Part shown: positions 41,725 through 49,674 of the stretch, in pieces | Layout: each line of letters opens with the position of its first letter | Numbering within the stretch: the stretch's first letter is position 1 | Source: JAWOLE01 sp963815655 | GTDB taxonomy: Bacteria > Acidobacteriota > Thermoanaerobaculia > UBA5066 > Gp7-AA6 | Assembly (NCBI GenBank): GCA_963815655.1 | Contig: CAWFHK010000001.1 | Coordinates: 186,001 to 250,000, forward strand | Direction of reading: 5' to 3' | Length of the DNA stretch: 64,000 nt | Made by a program: the position numbers and the translations under genes | The notes under the pieces: model-generated | Told to the model about the DNA's origin: nothing | Seen by the model: the letters and a program-made list of their open reading frames with translations, nothing else | Database searches by the model: none

Positions 41725-41826
41725 GAGGTGAGAGGGCGAGGATGAGGGGTTTGGAGGCTGCTTGAAGAGTCGAAAGGATGCCCCTCACCCCTTCCCTCTC
41801 CCGCCGGGAGAGGGGGGCGGAGGCGT
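41725..41826. repeat. CCCCTCACCCC-type inverted repeat with 9-bp hairpin
   Basis: The left arm at 41725-41749 carries GAGGTGAGAGGGCGAGGATG, the right arm at 41781-41802 CCCCTCACCCCTTCCCTCTC. Immediately after, CCCTCTCCC (41794-41802) pairs perfectly with GGGAGAGGG (41806-41814) over a 3-nt loop. This is a well-known kind of intergenic repeat in GC-rich bacteria. Its right half is read through as the N-terminus of the MFS protein (PHPFPLPPGEG). Confidence 0.85.
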
Positions 41827-42958
41827 CGCCACTGTCGGGGCGCTCAATTTCGCGACCGTCGCGGTCTACGCGGACCTCTACATCACGCAGCCGATCCTGC
41901 CCCTCCTCTCGAAGGAGTTCCACATCGCGCCGGCCACCGCGGGGCTGACGATCTCGGTCGTCGTCCTGATGATCGCCGCCGTCTCGAGCGCCTACGGCTC
42001 GCTCTCCGACGCCGTCGGGCGCAAGCCCGTCATGGTGGGGAGCTGCCTCCTCCTCGCGATCCCGACGCTCCTGTGCGCGATCGCCTCTTCCTTTCACATG
42101 CTGCTCCTCTTCCGCGCGCTCCAGGGGTTCCTGATGCCGGGCGTCACGGCGGTCGCGGTCGCCTACATCGGCGACTCCTTCAGCGAAGCGGACCTCGGCC
42201 CGAAGGTCGGCGGGTGGATCGCCGCCTCCGTGGTGGGCGGCCTGACCGGCCGGGTCGTGTCGGGTCTCCTCGCGGCGGCGACCGGCTGGCGCGCGTCGTT
42301 CCTCTTCTTCGGGTTCACGACACTCCTCGGAGCGGCCGCGATCGCCCGCGGGCTCCCCGCGGGGAAGGGGCCGGCCGGGCTCCGGCTCGGCAGCGCCTAC
42401 CGCGGCATGTTCGCCCACTTCCGCAACCGCCGGTTGATCGGCGCGTTCCTGATCGGCGGGGGAGTCTTCTTCGCCTTCATCGGCGTCTTCACGTACCTTC
42501 CGTACTACCTGACGGGGCCGCCGTTCCGGCTGTCCACGGCGCTCGTCTCTTCCGTGTATCTGGTCTACATCGCCGGCGTCGTCACGTCGCTCGTCTCGGG
42601 CGCGCTCTCCGGCCGCGTGGGACGGCGCGCCGTCATGGCCGCCGGCCTCTCGATCGCCGCCGCGGGGATCCTCGGGACGCTCGTCCACTCCCTGCCGGGA
42701 ATCGTCGTCTCGCTCGTGGTCCTGTGCGTCGGGATGTTCGCCGTGCAATCGACCGCGCCGGCCTTCGTCAACGCGAACGCCGCCGGGGGCAAGGGAGCGG
42801 CCGGCGCCCTCTACGTGACCTTCTACTACGTCGGTGCGAGCGTCGGATCCTTCCTCCCCGGCTACGCCTGGCAGGCGTGGGGCTGGCCGGGCGTCGCGGG
42901 CTCCTGCCTCGCGGCGCTGGCCGTCGGCCTCGCCTCCGACGCGCTGCTGTGTCGATGA
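41762..42958 (+). CDS. MFS transporter with a repeat-encoded N-terminus
   Basis: 398 aa, 12 predicted transmembrane segments. YGSLSDAVGRKPVMVGSCLL after helix 2 is the MFS loop motif; YITQPILPLLSKEFHIAPA at helix 1 resembles the YajR/Bcr and arabinose-efflux groups. The first TM starts near residue 24; residues 8-20, HPFPLPPGEGGGG, come from the CCCCTCACCCC repeat. No ATG, GTG or TTG lies in frame between the repeat and helix 1, so the TTG at 41762, which has GGAGG 4 bp upstream, is the best start. An ATG at 41778 is in another frame. Function and substrate unknown; it separates the two Liv systems. Confidence 0.8.
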   Translation: MKSRKDAPHPFPLPPGEGGGGVATVGALNFATVAVYADLYITQPILPLLSKEFHIAPATAGLTISVVVLMIAAVSSAYGSLSDAVGRKPVMVGSCLLLAIPTLLCAIASSFHMLLLFRALQGFLMPGVTAVAVAYIGDSFSEADLGPKVGGWIAASVVGGLTGRVVSGLLAAATGWRASFLFFGFTTLLGAAAIARGLPAGKGPAGLRLGSAYRGMFAHFRNRRLIGAFLIGGGVFFAFIGVFTYLPYYLTGPPFRLSTALVSSVYLVYIAGVVTSLVSGALSGRVGRRAVMAAGLSIAAAGILGTLVHSLPGIVVSLVVLCVGMFAVQSTAPAFVNANAAGGKGAAGALYVTFYYVGASVGSFLPGYAWQAWGWPGVAGSCLAALAVGLASDALLCR

Positions 42959-42972
42959 GGCGGAGCGGGGCC

Positions 42973-42993
42973 GGAAGGCGGTAGGCGGGAGGC
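42973..42993. repeat. Short heptamer repeat, GGTAGGC word
   Basis: Three exact 7-nt units: GGAAGGC, GGTAGGC, GGGAGGC. It begins 15 bp after the MFS stop. TAATAT at about 42999-43004, a possible -10 for the next gene, follows directly, and GCGGCG/CGCCGC with CCTTTT at 43040-43065 may form a weak hairpin before the SD of that gene. Confidence 0.65.
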
Positions 42994-43080
42994 AAGCCGT
43001 AATATCCTTCGCACAGCGTAGATTCATCACGTTTCTGCCGCGGCGTCGGGGGAGGCGCCGCCTTTTGGAGGAGGGAAACC

Positions 43081-44310
43081 ATGACATCGAACAGAGGGTC
43101 GGTCCCATTGCGGGTCGTGCTGGCGGCAGCGCTCGCCGCCGCCGCGCTTCCGGGCGCTCTCAGCGCCGCGGAGGGCACCATCAAGATCGGCGCCGTCCTG
43201 CCCGTCACGGGCAAGGAGTCGAAGATCGGAGGCGCCTACAAGCAGGCGACGGAGTTCGCGGTCAAGGAGGTCAACGACGCCGGCGGCGTGACCGTGGGCG
43301 GCAAGGCGATGAAGATCGACCTGACGCTCCTCGACGACACGTCCGACGCGGCCAAGAGCGCGCAGCTCGTCGAGCAGCTCATGACGCAGCAGAAGGTGGA
43401 CGCCGTCATCGGCGGTTACGGCTCGCACCTCGTCCAGGCCCAGAGCGTCGTGCCCGAGCGCTACGGCGTGCCGTACATCTCGGGAGGCGCGGGCGCCCGC
43501 GGCATCTACGGCCGCAGCAAGTGGGTCTTCGGCACGCTCTCGCCAGTGGACGTCCTGTCGCAGACGCAGATGGACTTCCTCGCCTCACTCGTCGCGGCCG
43601 GGAAGTTGAAGAAGGGATTGAAGATCGCGCTCGTGCTCGAGAACACCGAGCACGGGAAGGACTACGCGCAGGGGGTCCACGACTACGCCAAGGCGCACCC
43701 GGGCGAGTTCTCGATCGCGGTCGAGGAGAGTTTCGAGTTGAACACGCCGGACTTCAAGCCCCTCCTGACCCGCGTCGCCGCCGCGAAGGCGGACCTCTTC
43801 ATGGCCGACGCGCACCTGGAGGACTACATCTCGATGCACCGGACATACACGCAGATGGGCCTTTACCACCAGATGATCACCTACGGCGCGCGGGGCGCCG
43901 ACGCGGCGGGGCGCAAGGCCCTCGGGCCCGCCACCGATTACATCTTCGCGAGCGGCTGGTGGTCGGACCTGCTTCCGTATCCGCAGGTCAAGGCGTTCAA
44001 CGCGAAGTGGAAGGCCGCGATGGGGACCGAGCCACAGTGGTATCACGCGACCGCCTACGAGACGGTGCGGGCCCTCGTCACGGCGCTCGGAAAGGCGGGA
44101 TCGTTGAAGCCCGAGGCGATCCGGAGCGCGCTCGCCGCCGTGGACCTGAAGGACTCCATCCTGCCCGGCGCGGAGCTCAAGTTCAGCGCGTCGGGGCAGG
44201 CCATCCTTCCCTTCGTCGTGACGCAGAACAAGCCGGACAACAAGGTGGACATCGTGTGGCCGGTGTCCTCGAAGACGGGAGATGCCGTCGCGCCGGTGCC
44301 GCGCAGCTAG
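43081..44310 (+). CDS. Branched-chain-amino-acid-type ABC transporter substrate-binding protein (system 2)
   Basis: 409 aa. Signal peptide VVLAAALAAAALPGALSAA, then IKIGAVLPVTGKESKIGGAY, VDAVIGGYGSHLVQAQSVVPERYGVPYI and the lobe-2 segment KIALVLENTEHGKDYAQGVHDYA. It is only moderately similar to the system 1 protein, so the two transporters probably take up different ligands. SD GGAGGAGGG just before ATG 43081. It heads the operon of system 2 that ends with an acyl-CoA ligase. Confidence 0.88.
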   Translation: MTSNRGSVPLRVVLAAALAAAALPGALSAAEGTIKIGAVLPVTGKESKIGGAYKQATEFAVKEVNDAGGVTVGGKAMKIDLTLLDDTSDAAKSAQLVEQLMTQQKVDAVIGGYGSHLVQAQSVVPERYGVPYISGGAGARGIYGRSKWVFGTLSPVDVLSQTQMDFLASLVAAGKLKKGLKIALVLENTEHGKDYAQGVHDYAKAHPGEFSIAVEESFELNTPDFKPLLTRVAAAKADLFMADAHLEDYISMHRTYTQMGLYHQMITYGARGADAAGRKALGPATDYIFASGWWSDLLPYPQVKAFNAKWKAAMGTEPQWYHATAYETVRALVTALGKAGSLKPEAIRSALAAVDLKDSILPGAELKFSASGQAILPFVVTQNKPDNKVDIVWPVSSKTGDAVAPVPRS

Positions 44311-44319
44311 GTAACACGG

Positions 44320-44408
44320 GTCCAAGGTCCAAGGTCCAATGTCCAAAGTAGAACGGGGAACGGTCTCGGCTACCTTGGACCTTGGACTTTGGACTTTGGA
44401 CATTGAAC
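44320..44408. repeat. Heptamer inverted repeat, GTCCAAG word
   Basis: Left arm 44320-44350: GTCCAAG, GTCCAAG, GTCCAAT, GTCCAAA, GTA. Right arm 44374-44401: CTTGGAC, CTTGGAC, TTTGGAC, TTTGGAC, then ATTGAAC. Loop about 22 nt. It fills the gap between the binding-protein and LivH-type genes of system 2, the same position as the different-word repeat in system 1. Confidence 0.93.
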
Positions 44409-44415
44409 CGATCTC

Positions 44416-45324
44416 GTGAGAGATCTCGCCGCCATCCTCGTCAACTCGTTGCTGGCGGCGGGGCTGTACGCGACCATCTCGTACGGCCTCGCGGTGATCT
44501 ACGGCGTCATGCGCATCATCAACCTGGCGCACGCGGGTGTGCTGATGCTCGGCGCCTACGCGACCTTTACGCTGTACTCGCGGTTCGGGGTGGACCCGTT
44601 CCTCTCGCTCCTCGCCGTCATCCCCGTCTTCTTCGGCTTCGGCATCCTCCTGTACCTGGCGATGGTCAGGCGCCTGCCGCGCTCCCAGGCGGGGCCCTCG
44701 ATCGAGTCGCTGCTCCTCCTCTTCGGCGTCTGGCTCGTGCTGCAGAACCTCGCCTACGCGATCTGGAGCGGCGACACCCAGTCGATCCTGACCCGCTACA
44801 CGATGAAGTCGGTCGTTCTCCTCGGCGTGCGTGTCGGAGTCCCGTCGGTCGCCGTCTTCGCGGTCAGCGCCTCGTCCCTGCTCGCTCTCCAGCTCATACT
44901 GCGGCGCACCTACCTGGGCCGGGCCATCCGCGCCGTGACGCAGAACCGCGACGCCGCCCTGATCGCGGGAGTCAACGCGGACCGGATCTCCGCCGCCGCG
45001 TTCGGCATCGGGACCGCTTTCGCCGGGGCAGCGGGGACGCTGCTCGCGACGATGTACGCCTTCACCCCCGATTTCGGGCGCAGCTTCCTCTTGAAGGCCT
45101 TCTGCATCATCGTCCTCGCGGGGATGGAGAGCGTCGCCGGCGTGGCGGCCGGCGCGTTCCTGCTGGCCCTTCTGGAGAACGTCGTCGGCGGCTACACCGC
45201 GCTCCCCACGTCCTTTCAGGACGCTCTCTCCTTCACGCTGCTCGTCGTCGCGCTCGTCGCGTTTCCCCAGGGGCTGCTCGGGGCCTTCGGCCGCCTGGCC
45301 TCCCGCCGCCGGAGCCTGTCGTGA
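44416..45324 (+). CDS. LivH-type permease (system 2)
   Basis: 302 aa, about eight transmembrane segments. RIINLAHAGVLMLGAYATF is the LivH signature; GTAFAGAAGTLLATM and VLAGMESVAGVAAGAFLLALLENV are the conserved later loops. GTG 44416 begins MRDLAAILVNSLLAAG; no SD is seen because the heptamer repeat adjoins. Its TGA overlaps the GTG of the LivM-type gene. Confidence 0.9.
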   Translation: MRDLAAILVNSLLAAGLYATISYGLAVIYGVMRIINLAHAGVLMLGAYATFTLYSRFGVDPFLSLLAVIPVFFGFGILLYLAMVRRLPRSQAGPSIESLLLLFGVWLVLQNLAYAIWSGDTQSILTRYTMKSVVLLGVRVGVPSVAVFAVSASSLLALQLILRRTYLGRAIRAVTQNRDAALIAGVNADRISAAAFGIGTAFAGAAGTLLATMYAFTPDFGRSFLLKAFCIIVLAGMESVAGVAAGAFLLALLENVVGGYTALPTSFQDALSFTLLVVALVAFPQGLLGAFGRLASRRRSLS

Positions 45325-46286
45325 GGGCCGGGCCCCGCTGGATTCGCCTCGGCGCGATCGAAGCCGCGGCCCTCCTCTTCCTCCTGGCGGCGCCGCGGTT
45401 TCTCGAGAGGGGGACGTTGAACGACATCTGGAACGTCGCCTTCGCGGTGATCCTGGCCTCGGCCTGGAACCTGCTCGGAGGCTTCGCGGGACAGGTCTCG
45501 ATCGGGTACTCCGCCTTCATCGGGATCGGGGCTTACACGACGGCCCTCCTCGCGTTGAAAGGCGTTCCTCCGTACGCGACGCTCCCCCTGGCCGCCCTGC
45601 TCGCGGCGGCGTTCTCCTTCGTCGTGGGCCTGCCGACGTTCCGGCTGCGAGGCCCGTACTTCACGATCGCGACGATCGGCGTGTCCGAGGCGGTGCGGGT
45701 CGTCGCCGCGGGCGTCTCCTTCACGGGCGGGTCCTCGGGCCTGCGGATGCCCGCCGGCTCCTTCGACTTCACGCGCGACTACGCCGCGATGGTGGTCCTC
45801 GCGGTCGCGGTCGTGGCGCTCGCCGCGTGGATCAAGGCGAGCCCGTTCGGCCAGGCCCTCGCGGCGATCCGCCAGGACGTCGACGCCGCCGAGGCGCTCG
45901 GCGTCAACTCCACGAAATACAAGCTCCTCGTCCATGCGTTGTCGGCGGCGATCGTCGCGGTGGCGGGCGGACTCTTCGCGATCAACTTCCAGTACATCTC
46001 GCCCAACTCGGTCTTCGACTTTCGCCTGTCGCTCTCGATCGTCCTGATGCCGATCGTGGGAGGACTCGGCACGATCGCCGGGCCCGTGCTCGGGGCGCTT
46101 CTCTTCGGATACCTGCAGATCAAGCTCCTCTCGAGCCCCGGACTGCGGGATTCGTACCTCTTCATCTACGGCTCGATGCTCATCGCCGTGATGCTCTTCG
46201 AGCCGAAGGGGCTGCTCGGGCTCGTCCACCGCCTGCGGCGGGGGATCGCGCGCTCCTTTTCCCGGCCGGTGCCCGATGCCGGCTGA
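45321..46286 (+). CDS. LivM-type permease (system 2)
   Basis: 321 aa. SAWNLLGGFAGQVSIGYSAFIGIGAYTTALL is the LivM signature, and GPYFTIATIGVSEAVRVVA with GQALAAIRQDVDAAEALGVN are the ATPase-contacting loops. GTG 45321 overlaps the upstream TGA (GTGA), and the 3' end overlaps the LivG-type gene by 11 bp. Confidence 0.9.
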   Translation: MRAGPRWIRLGAIEAAALLFLLAAPRFLERGTLNDIWNVAFAVILASAWNLLGGFAGQVSIGYSAFIGIGAYTTALLALKGVPPYATLPLAALLAAAFSFVVGLPTFRLRGPYFTIATIGVSEAVRVVAAGVSFTGGSSGLRMPAGSFDFTRDYAAMVVLAVAVVALAAWIKASPFGQALAAIRQDVDAAEALGVNSTKYKLLVHALSAAIVAVAGGLFAINFQYISPNSVFDFRLSLSIVLMPIVGGLGTIAGPVLGALLFGYLQIKLLSSPGLRDSYLFIYGSMLIAVMLFEPKGLLGLVHRLRRGIARSFSRPVPDAG

Positions 46287-47007
46287 GCCGATCCTCTCGG
46301 TCCACGGATTGACCAAGCGCTTTGAGGGACTCCTCGCCCTGGCCGGCGTCGACTTCGACGTCGCGCCGGGCGAGATCTTCGGCGTCATCGGCCCCAACGG
46401 GGCCGGCAAGACGACCCTCTTCTCGTGCCTCGTGGGCGCGGCGGTCCCGACCTCCGGGACCATCCGGTTCCGCGGCGACCGGATCGACCGCCTCCCCAAT
46501 CACGCCGTCGTGGCGCTCGGTCTCGTCCGGACGCACCAGATCGTGAGGCCGTTCCGGGAGATGACCGTCGAGCAGAACGTCTCGGTCGGCGCCCATTTCG
46601 GCTCGGGCCGCCGCCGCAGGGAGGACGCCGGGCGGCGCGTCGGGGAGATCCTCGAGAAGACGGGCCTCTCCCGCAAGTCCGGCGCCCTCGCCGGGACGCT
46701 CACGATCGGAGAGCTGAAGCGCCTGGAGATCGCGCGCGCCCTCGCGACCGAGCCGGAGGTCCTCTGCCTCGACGAGGTCATGGGCGGCCTGAACCCTTCC
46801 GAGATCGTGGACGCGATGAGGCTCATCCGCTCCATCCGCGACGCGGGCGTGACGGTCCTCATGATCGAGCACCACGTCCACGCCGTTGTCGGAGTCTCCG
46901 ACCGCATCCTGGTCCTGAACTTCGGACAGAAGATTGCGGAAGGAGTTCCCTCGGCTGTCATCAAGGACCCCGGCGTGATCAGCGCCTATCTGGGTGACGA
47001 ATGTTGA
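46276..47007 (+). CDS. LivG-type ABC ATPase (system 2)
   Basis: 243 aa. Walker A GPNGAGKTT, the Q-loop region THQIVRPFREMTV, signature region LTIGELKRLEIARAL and Walker B LCLDEVMGGLNPSE. The signature departs from LSGGQ in the same way as domain 1 of the system 1 fusion, which supports common ancestry and normal function. Overlaps the upstream permease gene by 11 bp. Confidence 0.92.
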   Translation: MPAEPILSVHGLTKRFEGLLALAGVDFDVAPGEIFGVIGPNGAGKTTLFSCLVGAAVPTSGTIRFRGDRIDRLPNHAVVALGLVRTHQIVRPFREMTVEQNVSVGAHFGSGRRRREDAGRRVGEILEKTGLSRKSGALAGTLTIGELKRLEIARALATEPEVLCLDEVMGGLNPSEIVDAMRLIRSIRDAGVTVLMIEHHVHAVVGVSDRILVLNFGQKIAEGVPSAVIKDPGVISAYLGDEC

Positions 47008-47008
47008 G

Positions 47009-47091
47009 GTCCAAGGTCCAAGGTCCAAGGTCCAAGGGAGAACCAGAGCGGGCTACTTTGGACGTTGGACTTTGGACCTTGGACCCTGGAG
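47009..47091. repeat. Heptamer inverted repeat, GTCCAAG word
   Basis: Left arm 47009-47036: GTCCAAG four times. Right arm 47057-47091: TTTGGAC, GTTGGAC, TTTGGAC, CTTGGAC, CCTGGAG. Loop about 20 nt. It fills the gap between the LivG and LivF genes of system 2, which in system 1 are fused into one gene. Confidence 0.93.
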
Positions 47092-47104
47092 GCATCGCGT
47101 AGCG

Positions 47105-47818
47105 ATGCTCCAGGTCCGCAACATCGACGTCTTCTACGGCGCCGTCCAGGCCGTCTGGGACGTCTCCTTCGAGGTCGGCGAGTCGGAGGTCGTCACTCTG
47201 ATCGGGGCCAACGGGGCGGGGAAGTCGACGATCCTGAAGACGCTCTGCGGATTGATGGCGCCGCGGCGGGGGCGGATCCTGTTCGAGGGCGAGGACGTTT
47301 GCGGGAAGCCGCCGTACGAGCTGGTCGCGCGCGGGCTCGTCCTGATCCCCGAGGCGCGGCAGCTCTGGCCGGGAATGACGGTCCGCGAGAACCTCGAGAT
47401 GGGCGCGTATTGCCGCTCCGCCCGGGCCGTCAAGGCGCGCAGCCTCGAGGGGGTCTTCGCGATGTTCCCGCAGCTCGAGAAGCGATCTCGCCAGAAGGCC
47501 GGGACCCTCTCCGGCGGGGAGCAGCAGATGTGCGCGATCGGCCGCGGGCTCATGGCGCGCCCGCGGCTCCTGCTGCTGGACGAGCCGGCCCTCGGACTCG
47601 CTCCGCTCCTCGTCAAGGAGGTCTTCGCGGCCCTCAAGCGGATCCGCGGGCAGGGGGTCACGGTCCTCCTCGTCGAACAGAATGTCCCGCACGCGCTCGC
47701 CCTGGCCGACCGCGCCTACGTCCTGGAGACGGGGCGGGTGACGCTCGCCGGCCCGTGCGCCGATCTCGCCCGGGACCCGCGCGTGCGCGAGCAGTTCCTG
47801 GGCGCCGGCTCCGTCTGA
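47105..47818 (+). CDS. LivF-type ABC ATPase (system 2)
   Basis: 237 aa. Walker A GANGAGKST, signature LSGGEQQMCAIGRGL, Walker B LLLLDEPALGLAP and the H-loop region VLLVEQNV (with Gln-Asn in place of the usual switch His, as in LivF). ATG 47105 starts the conserved protein; an upstream in-frame extension is only the translated heptamer repeat. The acyl-CoA ligase gene starts 2 bp after its stop. Confidence 0.92.
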   Translation: MLQVRNIDVFYGAVQAVWDVSFEVGESEVVTLIGANGAGKSTILKTLCGLMAPRRGRILFEGEDVCGKPPYELVARGLVLIPEARQLWPGMTVRENLEMGAYCRSARAVKARSLEGVFAMFPQLEKRSRQKAGTLSGGEQQMCAIGRGLMARPRLLLLDEPALGLAPLLVKEVFAALKRIRGQGVTVLLVEQNVPHALALADRAYVLETGRVTLAGPCADLARDPRVREQFLGAGSV

Positions 47819-47820
47819 GC

Positions 47821-49404
47821 ATGAGCCACGCGGAGCGTCTCTTCGCGGCGCTGGAGAGCCATCCCGAGAAACCGGCGATCGTCTTCGAGGGGCGGACGTG
47901 GACCTTTGCGGACCTCGACCGCCTCTCCGCGGCCTACGCGCGCGGCCTCACGGCGAAGGGGATCGGGCCGGGCGATCGCGTCGCCGTCTTCGCGGAGACC
48001 TCCCCCGAGGTGATCGTCGCGCTGCTCGGCCACTACCGGCTCGGAGCGGTCCACGTTCCGATCAACTCGCGTTACCGTGGTGAGGAGCTCTCACACATCC
48101 TCGGAGACTCGGGCGCCAGGGCGGTGCTGCTGCGGACGGGGTCTTCGTGCGCCCGGGTCCTGGAGGAGATCGATCCGCCGCCGGGGCTCGCCTTCCGCAT
48201 CTGGAGCGGCGATGAGGGTTCCGCGGCTCCGGCCGGAGACGCGGCCTTCGATCGCCTCGTCGAGACGCCCGCCCGCGACCGAAGGACCGCAGGACTTCCT
48301 TCCGACGAAGACCCGGCGATCCTCCTCTACACCTCGGGGACCACCGGGAAGAGCAAGGGGGTCGAGCTCTCTTTCCGCGCGGTCGTGGCCAACATGGAAG
48401 CCGTGACGCGTCTCTGGCGGTTCTCGCCGGAAGACCGGATGGCGCTGGCGCTCCCGCTCTTCCACGTGCACGGCCTCGGCCTGGGAGTCCACGGCGCCCT
48501 CTTGAACGCGATGACGATGCTCCTCTTCGAGCGCTTCGACGCGGGCCGGATCGTGGAGGCTTTCGAGCGGGACGGCGCGACGCTCTTCCAGGGAGTTCCG
48601 ACGATGTACGTCAAGCTCCTCGAGCTCCTGGCTCAGAGGCCCGAGGCCGCGCCGGCATTGACGCGGGGCCGCCTCTTTACTTCCGGCAGCGCCGCGCTCT
48701 CGGCCGACGACTTGCTGCGGTTCGAAGAGCTGACGGGACACCGCATCCTGGAGCGCTACGGCATGAGCGAGACGCTCTTCACGCTGTCGAACCCGTACGA
48801 AGACCGCCGCCCCGGCACGGTTGGCCTGCCGATCACCGGCTGCGAGATCCGGATCGTGGACGACGCGGGACGCGACGCCGCCCCCGGCGAGCCCGGCGAG
48901 ATCCTGGCCCGGAGCAACGGGATGATGACCCGCTACTGGGGGCGTCCGGAAGAAACAAACTCTTCCTTCCGTGATGGCTGGTTCGTCACCGGCGACGTCG
49001 CGCGCCGCGACAGCGGCGGCTACGTGACGATCGCCGGCCGCAAGTCCGTGGACTTCATCAAGAGCGGCGGCTTCAAGATCTCCGCCCGCGAGATCGAAGA
49101 CGTCCTCCGCCGCCACCCGCTCATCAAGGATGCGGCGGTCCTCGGTGTCCCCGACCGGGTCTGGGGCCAGCGCATCGTCGCCGCCGTCGTCCTCCGTTCG
49201 GCCGCCGCCTCCGCCCCTTCACCGGACTCGCTTCTCGAAGAGCTCTCCACCTTCTGCGCGAAGTCCCTCGCCGACTACAAGCGCCCCCGCGAAGTCCGCA
49301 TCGTCGAAGACCTTCCCAGGAACGCCCTCGGCAAGATCCAGAAACACCGCCTCCTGGATGGCACTTCCGGGGCAGATCCTTCGTCGCTTCGCTCCTCAGG
49401 ATGA
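47821..49404 (+). CDS. Malonyl-CoA synthetase-like AMP-forming acyl-CoA ligase
   Basis: 527 aa. A3 motif LLYTSGTTGKSKG, LPLFHVHGLGLGVHGALL, ERYGMSETLFTLSNPYEDRR and FVTGDVARRDSGGYVTIAGR are in order; the C-terminal catalytic Lys is in RNALGKIQKH. The segment after the YGMSET motif and the HVHG loop match MatB/ACSF3 (malonyl- or methylmalonyl-CoA synthetase) better than acetyl-CoA synthetase, though other short dicarboxylates or acids are possible. The last 10 residues (ADPSSLRSSG) and the stop codon come from a CHPERSEGS-type repeat that replaced the natural end. Directly follows livF, so the Liv system 2 ligand may be its substrate. Confidence 0.8.
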   Translation: MSHAERLFAALESHPEKPAIVFEGRTWTFADLDRLSAAYARGLTAKGIGPGDRVAVFAETSPEVIVALLGHYRLGAVHVPINSRYRGEELSHILGDSGARAVLLRTGSSCARVLEEIDPPPGLAFRIWSGDEGSAAPAGDAAFDRLVETPARDRRTAGLPSDEDPAILLYTSGTTGKSKGVELSFRAVVANMEAVTRLWRFSPEDRMALALPLFHVHGLGLGVHGALLNAMTMLLFERFDAGRIVEAFERDGATLFQGVPTMYVKLLELLAQRPEAAPALTRGRLFTSGSAALSADDLLRFEELTGHRILERYGMSETLFTLSNPYEDRRPGTVGLPITGCEIRIVDDAGRDAAPGEPGEILARSNGMMTRYWGRPEETNSSFRDGWFVTGDVARRDSGGYVTIAGRKSVDFIKSGGFKISAREIEDVLRRHPLIKDAAVLGVPDRVWGQRIVAAVVLRSAAASAPSPDSLLEELSTFCAKSLADYKRPREVRIVEDLPRNALGKIQKHRLLDGTSGADPSSLRSSG

Positions 49405-49408
49405 CAGG
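49373..49408. repeat. GAGCGAAGCGA-type repeat at the ligase 3' end
   Basis: CAGATCCTTCGTCGCTTCGC followed by TCCTCAGGATGACAGG, an inverted-orientation copy. It overlaps the last codons and stop of the acyl-CoA ligase and borders the uracil-DNA glycosylase remnant on its 3' side. Confidence 0.85.
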
Positions 49409-49423
49409 GCTCGGGCGGGGCGA

Positions 49424-49630
49424 GAGCTCGGCGGCGACGAGCTTCAGGTCGGTCAGGAGAAAGCCGTAGAGGCGCTCCTGGCCGGGACGGTCCTCCGCCC
49501 GGAAGACGGCCGAGGGGTGGAGGGTCGCCAGGAGCTTCGGAGCCCAGGGGGTCTTGAGAATCTGGCCGCGCTGCTTCATCAGGCGGAAGTCGGGACCGAT
49601 CAGCGCCTTCGAGGCAGTCGCGCCGACGAG
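49424..49630 (-). pseudogene. C-terminal remnant of a uracil-DNA glycosylase (UdgX/type 4-like)
   Basis: On the minus strand the frame reads LVGATASKALIGPDFRLMKQ and then through PWAPKLLATLHPSAVFRAED to FLLTDLKLVAAEL. LGATA, the basic DFR...KQRG segment and ATLHPSAV are the C-terminal motifs of family 4/UdgX uracil-DNA glycosylases. The N-terminal half with the GEAPG motif and iron-sulfur cysteines is missing; the homology begins exactly at the edge of the repeat at 49629-49660 and there is no start codon. About 69 codons remain, with no stop inside. Read as a gene truncated by repeat-associated deletion. Confidence 0.7.
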
Positions 49631-49660
49631 AGCAGATCCTTCGCTTCGCTCAGGATGACC
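49629..49660. repeat. GAGCGAAGCGA-type repeat, single copy
   Basis: GAGCAGATCCTTCGCTTCGC followed by TCAGGATGAC. It forms the 5' border of the uracil-DNA glycosylase remnant and lies 15 bp before the stop of the small membrane protein gene. Same orientation as the copy at 49373, so the remnant is flanked by direct repeats. Confidence 0.85.
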
Positions 49661-49674
49661 GGGGGCGAAGGAAA

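Noticed and set aside
41778..41780. ATG at 41778 as the MFS transporter start
   Set aside because: It is in a different frame from the transporter; TTG 41762 is in frame and has an SD.
40560..46760. Inactive LivG domains because the signature is LTIxxLKRLE instead of LSGGQ
   Set aside because: The same variant occurs in both systems and in other LivG relatives, and Walker A and B are intact.
39011..47091. CRISPR arrays in the GTCCAAG repeats
   Set aside because: Units are 7 nt without spacers, many are inverted pairs, and no cas gene is present.
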